In this document: positions 43,370-53,149 of the stretch, piece by piece | Position numbering within the stretch: the stretch's first letter is position 1 | How the letters are laid out: every line of letters begins with the position of its first letter | Assembly: GCF_007995245.1 (NCBI RefSeq) | Contig: NZ_VCBA01000004.1 | Coordinates: forward strand, 1 to 64,000 | Length of the DNA: 64,000 nt | Origin: Tateyamaria sp. syn59 | GTDB taxonomy: Bacteria; Pseudomonadota; Alphaproteobacteria; Rhodobacterales; Rhodobacteraceae | Reading direction: 5' to 3' | Notes under the pieces: generated by a model | The model's input: only the letters and a program-made list of their open reading frames with translations | The model's database searches: none | Told to the model about the DNA's origin: nothing | Made by a program: the position numbers and the translations under genes

Positions 43370-45550
43370 ATGACCATCAACACATCCCGCCGTGGTTTCC
43401 TCAAAAGCGCCGCCGCTGCAGGTGCCGTCCTCGTCATTGGCGTGCGTCCCGACGGGGCGCTTGCGGCCTCCGGCTCGCCCGCGATGCTGAACCCGTTCGT
43501 CCAGATCGGCAGCGACGGGTCCGTCACCGCCATCGTCAAGCATTTCGAGATGGGCCAAGGTCCCTCGACGGGCCTCGCCACCCTCATCGCGGAAGAGATG
43601 GGGCTGAGCATGGACCAGATCGGCTACGACTTTGCGCCGTCTGATCCGCAGGTCTACAACAACACCCTCTTCGGTCCGATGCAGGGCACAGGTGGCTCAA
43701 CTGCAATGGCCAACTCGTTCACGCAGTACCGCCAGGCCGGTGCCGCAGCGCGCGAAATGCTGCTGCAAGCCGCAGCACAGTCATGGGGTACCGAAGCCTC
43801 CGCGTTGACGCTGCAAGACGGCGTGATTTCAGGTGCGGGCAACTCCGCCCCGCTGGGCGAGTTTGTCGCAGCCGCTGCCCGGCTTGACGCGCCTGCGGAC
43901 CCGCCGCTCAAGGACCCGTCCGAGTTCCGCCTCATCGGCAAGACCGATGTGCGCCGCCTTGATGGTGAGGCCAAAGGCAACGGCACCGCCATGTTCGCCA
44001 TGGACATCGTGCGCCCAAATCAGATGATCGCCATGATCGCCCGCCCGGAACAGCAACGCGCAACTGCCGTCAGCGTGGATGCGAGCGGAGCAACTGACAT
44101 CACCGGCTTCATCGACGCGCAAATCCTGCCCAACGCAGCAGGTGTCGCCGTCTTCGCAGAAACCACATGGGCTGCTATGCAGGCGCGCAACGCCATCTCG
44201 GTCGAATGGGACACGTCGAACGCCGAAACCCGCAGTTCATCGGATATCGAGGCGGAAATCCGCACCGCCCTCGACGCAGAGCCCACCTACAACGTCAACG
44301 AAGCAGACGTTGAAGCGGTGCGCGCGGCAGTGGACGGCGCCGACACGGTGATCGAGGAAACCTTTTACTTCCCCCTCCTCGCCCACGCCCCGATGGAGCC
44401 GCTGAATTGCACGATCGAAGAAACGGCCGAAGGCGTTATCCTGCTGCATGACGGCTGCCAGTTCCCCACCATCCCGCACGGGGCTATTGCGGAATTCTTT
44501 GGCATCCCGTTCGAGAACGTGCAGATCAACACAGTCCTCGCCGGTGGCTCGTTCGGGCGGCGCGCGACACCGCAGGCCGACTACCAGATGGAAGCCGCGA
44601 TGGCGTTTTCCCTGACAGACCGGTCGCGCCCTGTGCACCTGGTCTGGTCGCGCGAAGATGACCTGCGCTCGGGCCAGTACCGCCCGGCCATGGGCCACAA
44701 GGTCCGCGTGGGCCTTGACGCGTCCGGCACCATCGTCGGTTGGGAACATCGCATCGCAGGCCAGTCGATTCTCAAGGGCACGCCGTTCGAGGCGATGCTG
44801 GTCCAAAACGGCATCGACTTTGCGTCGGTCGAAGGGACGTTCGACAGCCCCTACCAGATCCCCACCGCCTCCTTTGGCCTGACGGACACACCAAAGGCGA
44901 CCAGCACCCTCTGGTGGCGCGCGGTCGGTCACACCCACACGGCCTATGTGATGGAGGTGATGATGGACATGGCAGCGAAGGCTGCAGGCATCGACCCGGT
45001 GGAGTTCCGCCTTGCCTACCTGACCGGCGACGGCGCGGACCAGACACGCAAGGCCGGTGTCCTGCGACTGGCCGCCGAAAAGGCCAATTGGGGCAACGCC
45101 CCCGAAGGTCGAAGCCAGGGGATCGCGGTCCACAAATCCTTCAACTCCTACGTGGCCGAGGTTGTTGAAATCTCCGGCACGCCGGAGGACGGCATCAGGA
45201 TCGAAAAGATCACCTGTGCCGTCGATTGTGGAATCCCTGTGAACCCCGAGATCATCAAATCGCAGATGGAGGGCGGGATCGGCTACGGCATCGGGCACAA
45301 CATGCGCGACCAGATCACGCTGACGGGCGGGGTCGTGGACCAATTCAACTTCCCCGATTACGAGCCGCTGCGTATCAGCGACATTGGCGCGATCGAAGTG
45401 CATATCGTCCCCTCTGCCGAAGCGCCCACCGGCGTGGGTGAACCGGGCACGCCACCCGCGGCCCCTGCGCTGGCCAACGCCATCGCAGCCGCCAGCGACC
45501 TGCGGGTTGCATCGCTGCCAATGGACGACAACGGCGTCTTTTTCGTCTGA
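43370..45550 (+). CDS. molybdopterin-binding large subunit of molybdenum hydroxylase (IorB-like)
   Basis: 726 aa from the ATG at 43370 (GGAGG 7 nt upstream). A twin-arginine signal (SRRGFLKSAAAAGAVLVIG) predicts export of the folded holoenzyme to the periplasm. Xanthine dehydrogenase-family molybdopterin domains follow: GGSFGRRATPQADYQMEAA, GQYRPAMGHKVRVG and the C-terminal active-site VGEPGTPPAAPALANAI (base Glu in GVGEPG). It hydroxylates an aldehyde or N-heterocycle with water and passes electrons through the Fe-S subunit, probably to a cytochrome. Substrate not deducible. Confidence 0.92.
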   Translation: MTINTSRRGFLKSAAAAGAVLVIGVRPDGALAASGSPAMLNPFVQIGSDGSVTAIVKHFEMGQGPSTGLATLIAEEMGLSMDQIGYDFAPSDPQVYNNTLFGPMQGTGGSTAMANSFTQYRQAGAAAREMLLQAAAQSWGTEASALTLQDGVISGAGNSAPLGEFVAAAARLDAPADPPLKDPSEFRLIGKTDVRRLDGEAKGNGTAMFAMDIVRPNQMIAMIARPEQQRATAVSVDASGATDITGFIDAQILPNAAGVAVFAETTWAAMQARNAISVEWDTSNAETRSSSDIEAEIRTALDAEPTYNVNEADVEAVRAAVDGADTVIEETFYFPLLAHAPMEPLNCTIEETAEGVILLHDGCQFPTIPHGAIAEFFGIPFENVQINTVLAGGSFGRRATPQADYQMEAAMAFSLTDRSRPVHLVWSREDDLRSGQYRPAMGHKVRVGLDASGTIVGWEHRIAGQSILKGTPFEAMLVQNGIDFASVEGTFDSPYQIPTASFGLTDTPKATSTLWWRAVGHTHTAYVMEVMMDMAAKAAGIDPVEFRLAYLTGDGADQTRKAGVLRLAAEKANWGNAPEGRSQGIAVHKSFNSYVAEVVEISGTPEDGIRIEKITCAVDCGIPVNPEIIKSQMEGGIGYGIGHNMRDQITLTGGVVDQFNFPDYEPLRISDIGAIEVHIVPSAEAPTGVGEPGTPPAAPALANAIAAASDLRVASLPMDDNGVFFV

Positions 45551-45557
45551 ACCCATC

Positions 45558-45579
45558 GCCCCGGCATCAGCGCCGGGGC
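45558..45579 (+). terminator. hairpin after molybdenum hydroxylase operon
   Basis: Perfect 8-bp GC stem GCCCCGGC / GCCGGGGC with 6-nt loop, starting 8 bp after the stop codon. A pyrimidine-rich stretch (CCCTCTCTTGCCCTTT) follows rather than a clean T-tract. Confidence 0.55.
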
Positions 45580-45645
45580 ACCCTCTCTTGCCCTTTGGTC
45601 CACGATGCCCATGATGGCGCAAACATCAAAGCACAGGAGAGCCTT

Positions 45646-46545
45646 ATGCCCACCACAACCGCTGTCATCGGTCTTGGCTCCATGGGCTACGGGATGGCGC
45701 AATCCTGTCTGGCCGCAGGACATGTTACGCACGGTTTCGACATCAATCCGGACCAGATAGAGCGCTTCCGCGAGGAAGGCGGGGCTCCGGGCACATTAGC
45801 AGACGTCGCGCCAAACCTCGACACGGTGGTCGTGGTCGTCTTGAACGCCGCCCAAACCGAAGCCGTTCTGTTCGGCGACGCAGGCGTCGTTCCCCACCTC
45901 AAACCCGGCGCGGTGGTCATGGCCTGCGCAACGGTGCCACCCGACTTCGCCCGCGACATGGAAGCGCGCTGCAAGACCCACGGCGTCCACTACCTCGACG
46001 CACCCATCTCCGGTGGGTCGATCAAAGCGGCCCAAGGCGCGCTGTCAATTATGGCCGCAGGCACGCCCGAGGCCTTCGCCGCAGCCCGCCATGCCCTCGA
46101 CGCCATGGCCGAAACCGTTTTTGAACTGGGCGACCACGCAGGCCCCGGCTCTGCCATGAAGGCCGTCAACCAACTGCTCGCCGGTGTCCACATCGCAACA
46201 ATGGCCGAAGCACTCACCTTTGGCATGACCCAAGGCGTCGCGCCGGAGCAATTCCTCAACGTGATCGCGAAATGCGCAGGCAGCAGCTGGATGCTCGAAA
46301 ACCGCGCCCCGCATATTGTGGCAGGCGATTACACGCCTCACTCCTCCGTCAACATCTGGCCCAAGGATCTGGGCATCGTCCTCGACATCGCCAAATCCGC
46401 CAGCTTCTCGGCCCCCATCACCGCTGCCGCCCTGCAACAATTCATCGCTGCCGCAGGCATGGGACTGGGCGCCGAAGACGACGCAGCAGTAGCAAAGGTC
46501 TATGCCCGCAATGCAGGTCTGACGCTGCCCGGAGAGGACATATGA
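45646..46545 (+). CDS. ltnD: beta-hydroxyacid dehydrogenase, probable L-threonate dehydrogenase
   Basis: 299 aa from the ATG at 45646. 6-phosphogluconate/3-hydroxyisobutyrate dehydrogenase family: Rossmann GLGSMGYGMA (about 8-17), substrate loop DAPISGGSIKAAQGALS, and catalytic Lys in MKAVNQLLAG. The next gene encodes an OtnI-like isomerase and overlaps by 4 nt, which points to four-carbon acid sugar (threonate/erythronate) catabolism and hence LtnD; family membership is certain, substrate inferred. OtnK kinase and OtnC aldolase are not in the window. Confidence 0.85.
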   Translation: MPTTTAVIGLGSMGYGMAQSCLAAGHVTHGFDINPDQIERFREEGGAPGTLADVAPNLDTVVVVVLNAAQTEAVLFGDAGVVPHLKPGAVVMACATVPPDFARDMEARCKTHGVHYLDAPISGGSIKAAQGALSIMAAGTPEAFAAARHALDAMAETVFELGDHAGPGSAMKAVNQLLAGVHIATMAEALTFGMTQGVAPEQFLNVIAKCAGSSWMLENRAPHIVAGDYTPHSSVNIWPKDLGIVLDIAKSASFSAPITAAALQQFIAAAGMGLGAEDDAAVAKVYARNAGLTLPGEDI

Positions 46546-47288
46546 AGTTCTCCGCCAATCTCGGCTTTCTCTGGAATGACCGCCCCCTGCCCGACGCCAT
46601 CCACGCGGCCAAGGCGGCAGGCTTCGACGCAGTCGAATGCCACTGGCCGTATGACACCCCTGCCGAAGACGTGCGCGCAGCACTTGATGCCATAGGCCTG
46701 CCGATGCTCGGCCTCAACACCTCACGCGGAGATGTAAGCGCAGGCGAAAATGGCCTCGCCGCCTTGCCGGACCGTGTTGCAGACGCACGCGACACCATCG
46801 ACCAAGCCATCGGCTACGCCGACATCGTGGACGCAGGCGCAATCCACGTCATGTGCGGTTTCGCGAGCGGCGCTGAAGCCCACACGACGTTCATCGACAA
46901 CCTGCGCTACGCCAGCGACGCCACAAGCCGATCGATCCTGATCGAACCGCTGAACCGGCACGATGCCCCCGGCTATTTCCTGCAAACAACGGACCAGGCT
47001 CGCGACATCATCACCGAGGTCGCCGCCCCCAACCTCAAGCTGATGTTCGACTGCTATCACGTTGGCCGGACCGAGGGCGACATCCTCACCCGCCTCACCG
47101 ACCTCAACGACATCATCGGTCACATCCAATTCGCCTCCGTCCCCGACCGTGGCGCGCCGGATCACGGAGAGCTGGACTATGCCACCATCTTCGACGCCCT
47201 CACCGACTGGCCCGCCCCTTTGGGTGCGGAATACAAACCCGGTGGCGACACCGACGCTACGCTGGGCTGGATGCAGCGCTTTCGTTGA
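46542..47288 (+). CDS. otnI: hydroxypyruvate isomerase family, probable 2-oxo-tetronate isomerase OtnI
   Basis: 248 aa AP-endonuclease-type TIM barrel. The start MKFSANLGFLWNDRPLPDAI is family-typical, followed by AAKAAGFDAVECHWPYDTP, IEPLNRHDAPGYFL, MFDCYHVGRTEGD and HIQFASVPDRGAPDHGELDY, which carry the metal-binding Glu, Asp and His. In the otn/ltn pathway it isomerises the 2-oxo-tetronate made by LtnD. Its 3' end overlaps arsJ convergently by 32 bp. Confidence 0.86.
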   Translation: MKFSANLGFLWNDRPLPDAIHAAKAAGFDAVECHWPYDTPAEDVRAALDAIGLPMLGLNTSRGDVSAGENGLAALPDRVADARDTIDQAIGYADIVDAGAIHVMCGFASGAEAHTTFIDNLRYASDATSRSILIEPLNRHDAPGYFLQTTDQARDIITEVAAPNLKLMFDCYHVGRTEGDILTRLTDLNDIIGHIQFASVPDRGAPDHGELDYATIFDALTDWPAPLGAEYKPGGDTDATLGWMQRFR

Positions 47289-48519
47289 TGCGGCCAATCG
47301 AAAGCCAACTCAGCAGGATCATCACCGCCGCTGTCGCAAGACAAAGTGGCACCCCGCCCAGCTGGTAGGTCAAGCCCGATAGCACGGTGCCGATCAGCCG
47401 GCCGGCCGCATTTGCCATGTAGTAAAACCCAACATCCATCGTGACCCGCTTGGCATCTGTAAAGGCGAGGATCAGATAGGAATGCAGCGACGAGTTGATG
47501 GCGAACAGCACACCAAACACCAGCAGTCCAAGCACAATGAACCCGGTCAGCCAGAACGTCGGTGCCCCCACCACCCAAACGGCAAAAGCCAGCACCGTCG
47601 GAACAAAAAACAGTGTCCCGACCCAGAAGCGCGCAGCGCTCGACATATCAGCCTCTGATCGTCGCGCACTGCCAAGCATAACAGGGGCCTTGGCCTGCAC
47701 GGCACCATACAGAATGACCCAAACGGCCATGAAAATCCCGATCATGAAAAACGCCGCGCGCTGCCCCTCCGGACTCCCGTCGCTCAGCACCGAATAGAAA
47801 TAGATCGGGATGCCGACTACGAACCACACGTCGCGGGCGCCGAACAGGAAAACGCGCGCTGCACTCAGCCAATTGACGCGCGGGTTCTTCGAAAACACCT
47901 CTTTGAATTTCGCGTCCTTGCGCCCCGCAGGCAGACCGGCAGGCATGCGCAGCAGAACAACCAACAGGATCAGAGCAAGAACCGCCGCCATGCCCAAAAC
48001 GGACGGCACGAACCCGAACAGCGCCAGCGCCCCTGCCCCAACAAGAAAGCCAAAACCCTTCACCGCATTCTTCGACCCGGTCAGCAACGCCACCCAGCGG
48101 AACAGCCCATCACCTTCGGCTGGCGCCAGCAGCTTCACCGCCGATTTTGACGACATCTTGGCCAGATCCTTGGCCACACCCGACAGCCCCTGCACCGCCA
48201 TCACGAACACAACCGACGCCGCGACAGACCACGCCGGGTCAAGCTGCGCCAGTGCCAGCAACGCGACGACCTGCAGTCCAAGGCCCACATACAAGGTCGA
48301 GGTCAGCCCAAACCGCGCCGCGATCCACCCCGCGCTCAGGTTCGTGACAACCCCAGCAATTTCATAAAGAACAAAGAGATAGGCCAACTGCACCGGCGAA
48401 AAGCCCAGCGTGTTGAAGTGCAAAAGCACCAACATGCGCAACGCCCCATCGGTCAGCATGAACGCCCAATAGGCCGCCGTCACAGCGACATATGCAGCAA
48501 AGCCGTCCGGTCGGCTCAC
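47257..48519 (-). CDS. arsJ: organoarsenical efflux MFS transporter ArsJ
   Basis: 420 aa from a GTG that overlaps the gapdh stop as GTGA. About 12 hydrophobic helices. Family segments include [39 protein letters not shown] and [18 protein letters not shown]. ArsJ exports 1-arseno-3-phosphoglycerate, the product of a dedicated GAPDH using arsenate in place of phosphate. The gene order arsRC-gap-arsJ in one operon supports the assignment strongly. Confidence 0.93.
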   Translation of the reverse strand: MSRPDGFAAYVAVTAAYWAFMLTDGALRMLVLLHFNTLGFSPVQLAYLFVLYEIAGVVTNLSAGWIAARFGLTSTLYVGLGLQVVALLALAQLDPAWSVAASVVFVMAVQGLSGVAKDLAKMSSKSAVKLLAPAEGDGLFRWVALLTGSKNAVKGFGFLVGAGALALFGFVPSVLGMAAVLALILLVVLLRMPAGLPAGRKDAKFKEVFSKNPRVNWLSAARVFLFGARDVWFVVGIPIYFYSVLSDGSPEGQRAAFFMIGIFMAVWVILYGAVQAKAPVMLGSARRSEADMSSAARFWVGTLFFVPTVLAFAVWVVGAPTFWLTGFIVLGLLVFGVLFAINSSLHSYLILAFTDAKRVTMDVGFYYMANAAGRLIGTVLSGLTYQLGGVPLCLATAAVMILLSWLSIGRINESAASSPA

Positions 48520-49508
48520 AGGCTGGCGCCCACCATCTGCGCCACATCGACCAGCCGGTGGGCATAGCCCCACTCGTTGTCATACCAGGCATAGACCTTT
48601 ACCTGCGTCCCGTTCACGACCATGGTCGAGGGCGCATCCACAATGCTTGACCGCGGATCGTTGGTGTAATCCGTCGACACCAAAGGCCGGGTTTCATAGC
48701 CGAGAATACCCTTGAGCGGACCCTCAGCCGCGGCTTCAAACAGCGCGTTCACTTCGTCCACGGTGGTCGCGCGATCCACCTCGAACACACAATCCGTCAG
48801 CGACGCATTGAGCAGCGGCACCCGCACCGCGTGCCCGTTCAGCTTGCCCGCCAATTCGGGGTAAATCAGCGTGATCGCCGTGGCCGATCCGGTGGTCGTC
48901 GGGATCAGCGAATTCAACGCCGACCGCGCACGCCGCCAGTCCTTGGCCGGGCGGTCCACGATAGTCTGCGTGTTGGTCACATCGTGGATCGTCGTGATCA
49001 TCCCATGCCGGATACCCAACCCCTCGTGGATCACCTTCACCACCGGCGCGAGGCAATTGGTTGTGCAGGAAGCCGCCGTCACAATCGACTGCCCGGTATA
49101 GGCCTCATTGTTCACACCATAGACGATGTTCGCCGCACCCCCGTCTTTGACCGGTGCCGACACCACAACCTTCTTTACCCCGGCGGCGAAATACGGGGAG
49201 AGCGTCACTTCGGTCTTGAACGCGCCCGTGCAGTCGATGACCACATCCACCCCGTCCAACGGCAGCTGCTCAATGCTCCCCACCGACAGCGCAGGGATCC
49301 GTGTCCCGTCAATCGTGATGCTCTCGTCATCTGCAGCAAAAACCGCATCCCACCGTCCGTGCACGGTGTCAAACTCCAGCAGATGGGCGTGCATCGCGGG
49401 ATCGCCGACAGCATCGTTAACAAAGGCGATCTCGCAGCCGCGCTCCAACAACGGCTTGAGCGCGAGTTTCCCGATGCGGCCCAGGCCGTTCAGTGCATAG
49501 GTGGTCAT
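48516..49508 (-). CDS. ArsJ-associated glyceraldehyde-3-phosphate dehydrogenase
   Basis: 330 aa GAPDH. NAD-binding [14 protein letters not shown], catalytic cysteine in [10 protein letters not shown], and C-terminal [13 protein letters not shown]. Its place between the arsenate reductase fusion and arsJ identifies it as the arsenate-using GAPDH that makes 1-arseno-3-phosphoglycerate for export, rather than a housekeeping copy. Start directly abuts the ArsRC stop; end overlaps arsJ by 4 nt. Confidence 0.93.
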   Translation of the reverse strand: MTTYALNGLGRIGKLALKPLLERGCEIAFVNDAVGDPAMHAHLLEFDTVHGRWDAVFAADDESITIDGTRIPALSVGSIEQLPLDGVDVVIDCTGAFKTEVTLSPYFAAGVKKVVVSAPVKDGGAANIVYGVNNEAYTGQSIVTAASCTTNCLAPVVKVIHEGLGIRHGMITTIHDVTNTQTIVDRPAKDWRRARSALNSLIPTTTGSATAITLIYPELAGKLNGHAVRVPLLNASLTDCVFEVDRATTVDEVNALFEAAAEGPLKGILGYETRPLVSTDYTNDPRSSIVDAPSTMVVNGTQVKVYAWYDNEWGYAHRLVDVAQMVGASL

Positions 49509-50336
49509 TCAGTCTTCCTTGGTCCGGCCGATCTCATCGACCTCTTGTTGCAGGGATGCGCGGCTTAGCGTGTGGAGCGGCAGATTGGCAAAAGCGAGAA
49601 TACGGTTGCGCATCGCGCCATAGGTCTGTTGAAAGGCCAGTCGCTTTTCAGCATCTGTTCCCTCGGCCTTGACCGGGTCCGGCAGGCCCCAATGGGCGCT
49701 GATTGGTTGCCCCTCCCACGGGGCGCACTCTTCGTTCGCGGCCAGATCGCAGACCGTGAACACGAAATCCAGATGCGGCGCGTCATCGCCCTGAAATTCC
49801 GCCACGTTCTTGGCGCGCAGATCGCTGGTGTCGATCCCCTTCTGCTGCAGCATCTCCACCGCAAAGGGGTTCAGTTCAGATGACGGCTTGGTGCCCGCGG
49901 AAAATACATTGAACCGTTCGCTCGCCTCGCTGCGCATGATCGCCTCGGCAAAGATCGACCTGGCCGAATTGCCGGTACAGATGAACAGAACATCGTGCTT
50001 TTGGTCAGACATGGATTCAATCCTTGTGCTGGGATCGACCATTGCAGGCGGGCACAGGTCCGGTCGGCCATTGCAACAGTCCAGAAACAGCTGCGCCACC
50101 ATCTCTCGCGCGCCGTGCAAATCCACTGCATAGCGCAGCGACGTGCCCACGCGCGTCTGACCGATCAACCCCACCTTCTGGAGAGCCGACAGATAGACGG
50201 ACGTTGTCGATGGCTTGAACCCCAACACATCTGCCACCTCGCCTGCCGGAACGGCATCCGGACAGCGCCGCATCAGCAGGCGAAACACACGCATCCGTTC
50301 GGGATGGCTAAGGGTTGAAAGTTGGTCCAGCAGCAT
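49509..50336 (-). CDS. ArsR repressor fused to thioredoxin/LMW-PTP-type arsenate reductase
   Basis: 275 aa. N-terminal ArsR winged helix (1-85: LSHPERMRVFRLLM, GFKPSTTSVYLSALQ). Clustered cysteines Cys87, Cys88 and Cys95 (LDCCNGRPDLC) beyond the HTH resemble the C-terminal As(III) site of Acidithiobacillus-type ArsR. Residues about 113-260 are ArsC of the low-molecular-weight phosphatase type, with C-x5-R loop ICTGNSARS (Cys120-Arg126) and GLPDP. An in-frame ATG at residue 109 with AAGGA upstream could also yield ArsC alone. It heads the operon and has its own operator. Confidence 0.92.
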   Translation of the reverse strand: MLLDQLSTLSHPERMRVFRLLMRRCPDAVPAGEVADVLGFKPSTTSVYLSALQKVGLIGQTRVGTSLRYAVDLHGAREMVAQLFLDCCNGRPDLCPPAMVDPSTRIESMSDQKHDVLFICTGNSARSIFAEAIMRSEASERFNVFSAGTKPSSELNPFAVEMLQQKGIDTSDLRAKNVAEFQGDDAPHLDFVFTVCDLAANEECAPWEGQPISAHWGLPDPVKAEGTDAEKRLAFQQTYGAMRNRILAFANLPLHTLSRASLQQEVDEIGRTKED

Positions 50337-50347
50337 GATGCACGTCT

Positions 50348-50367
50348 ATTTCATGATTTTATGAAAT
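50348..50367. promoter_or_regulatory. ArsR operator
   Basis: ATTTCAT-GATTTT-ATGAAAT, a perfect 7-bp inverted repeat with 6-bp spacer, 12 bp upstream of the arsR-arsC start. Sequence and position fit known ArsR boxes (ATTCAT-like half sites), so the operon is probably autorepressed and induced by arsenite. Confidence 0.78.
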
Positions 50368-50402
50368 ATATATGACAGAGCACCCGACGAGGCGCAACGC
50401 GC

Positions 50403-52319
50403 CTACCGCATCTTCCGCAAGACACCCGCGGCGCGCAGCTCCTGCCCGTCCACCTTCACAGGCCGATCCGAGTAATTAAACCAGAACCGCTCGACCCCGG
50501 TGTCACGACGCCGCACGCCCTCAGGCATCCGCTCAGTCCCCAGATCAGTCGCCAGCGTCTCGATCAGACGCATATGCACGGCATCATCGCCCCAGCCGCC
50601 GACATAGGTGACATGCGGCGCGCAACGCACGGCCAAAGGCGCGCCCTCATCCGTGGCCAGAACCACCTCACCCCCGCCCTCAAGCTGCTCGAGATAGCGC
50701 GAGACGTACCCGCCCCCGTGCACGGGCACCGGCAGATCGGGGCGCATTGACTGGACGCGCGACACGGTCAGATCACTTCCAGGCCACGCAGGCGGCAACG
50801 GCACAGGGATGTTGAAATCGGCATCCCGTGCGCCGGTACGCGGCCCTAAAACCACCTCTGCATCAGCGGTTTGCAAGGCCGCCTTCAAGTCATCGGGCAT
50901 GTGCATCACGCCCGGCACCAAAACCAAAGCATACCCCGCAAAGTCCCGCGTGCCGGGCGGCAGGATATCGACCGACAGCCCCAGCTTGCGGCACGCGCGG
51001 TACCAGTCAAAGACAAGCCCAAAATAGCTGAGCCCTTCCCCATGCGGCTGCACCGACCACGCCCAATCGGCATCGTAGTCGAACACAATCGCGACCGGCG
51101 CTTGAGCGGGCGACACGTCCGGTGCATCGGCCAACTCGGCCATCACCTCTGCTGCCTCACCGAAGGCTTCGGCCTCGACCGAGTCAGGGCGCAGAAGGCC
51201 CGCGTGCATCTGCTCCTGCGCAAAGGGGGCCTGCCGCCAGCGGAAGTAGCATACCGCCTCCGCCCCATGGGCAAACGCCTCCCACGACCACAGACGCACC
51301 ATGCCGGGCAGTGGCGACGGGTTGTAGGGCGCCCAGTTCACTGGCCCCGGTTGCTGCTCCATGATCCACCACCGGCCCTTGCCGACGGCGCGATACAGAT
51401 CATGGTGAAAGGCCTGAAAATCCGGATCGCCTTGCCGAGCGTAGGCGCGTTGGTGCGCCGCATCGGCGCCCACACGGTCCTCCAGAAAGCCCAGCGGATA
51501 GCTGTCCCACGACGCGATCTCCAGATCGTCGCCCACCTTGAAATGGTCGAACTCGGTCACGCGGCCCATGTAGTTGTGGGCAATCGGCGCGTCCGAGAAC
51601 TGCCGGATGATCTCGACCTGCGCACGGTTGAACGCCACCACTTCGTCCGACGCAAACCGCCGAAAAGCATGCGCATGCGCCGGGTTTGGTTCAGTTACCG
51701 TCAGGTTGGGCAATCCAACCTCGTCAAAATCATCATAGTCCATCGACCAGAACACATTGCCCCAGGCCGCGTTCAGCGCGTCGATGTCTCCGTGATTGCC
51801 CTGCCCCGGGAACTGCCCGCGCAACCACTCCTGAAACCGCGTCCTTGCCGCGTCCGAATAGCTGAGCACCGTGTCGTGACAGCCATACTCGTTGTCGGTC
51901 TGCCATGCGGCCACATGGGGATTGCGACCATAACGTTCGGCCACGGCCCGCACGATCTTGCGGCTTTCCCCCAGAAATCCCTGATGCGAGAAGCAATAGT
52001 GACGACGCGAACCATAGCCGCGCACATGCCCGTTCTCATCGACGGCAAACATATCCGGATGCTTTTTGCAGACCCATTTGGGCGGCGTCGCCGTGGGCGT
52101 GCCCAGCACAACCTTCAGCCCGGCAGCCCCCAGCGTCTCGATCGCCCGGTCCAGCCAGCTCCAGTCGTATTCGCCCTCGCGCGGCTCCATCCGCTTCCAC
52201 GCAAATTCGCCAATCCGCACCCAGGTCAGGCCCAGATCGGCCATGCGCCGGGCGTCCTCGGCCCATTGCGCTTCGGGCCAGTGTTCGGGGTAATAGCAGA
52301 CCCCAAGTGTTCGCTTCAT
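50403..52319 (-). CDS. beta-galactosidase, glycoside hydrolase family 42
   Basis: 638 aa, usual GH42 size. N-terminal TIM barrel starts LGVCYYPEHWPEAQWAEDA. Acid/base Glu144 is in QTDNEYGCHD and nucleophile Glu321 in RWWIMEQQPGPVNW. Trimerisation and beta domains follow. No signal peptide, so it acts in the cytoplasm on imported beta-galactosides. Last gene of the galactoside operon; its start overlaps the lactonase stop (ATGA). Confidence 0.94.
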   Translation of the reverse strand: MKRTLGVCYYPEHWPEAQWAEDARRMADLGLTWVRIGEFAWKRMEPREGEYDWSWLDRAIETLGAAGLKVVLGTPTATPPKWVCKKHPDMFAVDENGHVRGYGSRRHYCFSHQGFLGESRKIVRAVAERYGRNPHVAAWQTDNEYGCHDTVLSYSDAARTRFQEWLRGQFPGQGNHGDIDALNAAWGNVFWSMDYDDFDEVGLPNLTVTEPNPAHAHAFRRFASDEVVAFNRAQVEIIRQFSDAPIAHNYMGRVTEFDHFKVGDDLEIASWDSYPLGFLEDRVGADAAHQRAYARQGDPDFQAFHHDLYRAVGKGRWWIMEQQPGPVNWAPYNPSPLPGMVRLWSWEAFAHGAEAVCYFRWRQAPFAQEQMHAGLLRPDSVEAEAFGEAAEVMAELADAPDVSPAQAPVAIVFDYDADWAWSVQPHGEGLSYFGLVFDWYRACRKLGLSVDILPPGTRDFAGYALVLVPGVMHMPDDLKAALQTADAEVVLGPRTGARDADFNIPVPLPPAWPGSDLTVSRVQSMRPDLPVPVHGGGYVSRYLEQLEGGGEVVLATDEGAPLAVRCAPHVTYVGGWGDDAVHMRLIETLATDLGTERMPEGVRRRDTGVERFWFNYSDRPVKVDGQELRAAGVLRKMR

Positions 52320-53149
52320 AGGATCACCCGATGTTCACGCTGGCCTGCCACGCCCGCAGGCCCGTAAAAGGTTTTCCCTCCCTCCGCCTCGTCCAGCCCG
52401 ACTGCTGCGGTGGTAACGAAAAGCGTTGTCGCATCCGGCCCGCCAAAGGCCGGGCAGCTTGATTGGCTGACCGGGACGTCAACCGCGCGCAAGAACGTCC
52501 CGTCCGGGCCGTAACACGCCACACGACCGACGCCCCACTGCGCATTCCAAAGGTTACCATCGGCATCGATAACCGCTCCATCCGGGTTCAAACCCTCAGG
52601 CTTCAGATCAACAAACACCTGCGGCTCACCTGCGGGCCAGCCTTCATCATCCAACTCAACACTCTGAATTTGCTGTGAAAATGTATCCGCAAAATGGGCC
52701 CGAGTGCCGTCCGGAGCAAACGAGATCGCGTTCGAGATGGTGATCCGATCAAACAGCCTGCGTAACTCGCCCTTGTACAAGCGATAGATCGCCCCGGCAT
52801 ACGGCTCAGCATCCAAACCCATGGTCCCAATCCAGAACCCGCCCTGCGGATCCGCCCGCCCGTCATTCGAGCGCGTGACCGGATTGTCCGCTTCAAGCGC
52901 CGTCACTAGCTCCCTGTCTCCTGTCGGAATGTCGAACCGCCACAGCCCCGAGGCCGACGCCATCAACAGCGTGTCCCGATCCACCCAGCCGCAGGCCGAG
53001 ACATGCTCGTCAAACTCCCACTCCCGCCGCTGCGCCCCGCGCGAAAACATGCGCTTGCCCAGAATGTCGAACCAGAACAGTTCGCCCCGCTCCGGATGCC
53101 ACATGGGCCCCTCTCCCAATTGACACGGCGTATCATCGAAAACCTGCAC
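52316..53149 (-). CDS. SMP-30/gluconolactonase-type sugar lactonase
   Basis: 277 aa from a GTG that shares one base with the dgoA stop (TAGTG). Six-bladed propeller of the SMP-30 family: CQLGEGPMWHPERGELFWFD (metal Glu), TRSNDGRADPQGGFWIGTM (Asn/Asp), ITISNAISFAPDGTRAHFAD (Asn), and LNPDGAVIDADGNLWNAQWG (Asp). In this operon it should open galactono-lactone made by the sugar dehydrogenase to galactonate. Confidence 0.92.
   Translation of the reverse strand: MQVFDDTPCQLGEGPMWHPERGELFWFDILGKRMFSRGAQRREWEFDEHVSACGWVDRDTLLMASASGLWRFDIPTGDRELVTALEADNPVTRSNDGRADPQGGFWIGTMGLDAEPYAGAIYRLYKGELRRLFDRITISNAISFAPDGTRAHFADTFSQQIQSVELDDEGWPAGEPQVFVDLKPEGLNPDGAVIDADGNLWNAQWGVGRVACYGPDGTFLRAVDVPVSQSSCPAFGGPDATTLFVTTAAVGLDEAEGGKTFYGPAGVAGQREHRVIL

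Noticed and set aside
44237-45622. 461-codon leftward frame opposite the molybdenum hydroxylase large subunit
   Set aside because: Antisense shadow of a gene with complete catalytic motifs.
50871-52367. 498-codon + strand frame opposite the GH42 beta-galactosidase
   Set aside because: Antisense shadow; GH42 catalytic residues are intact on the other strand.
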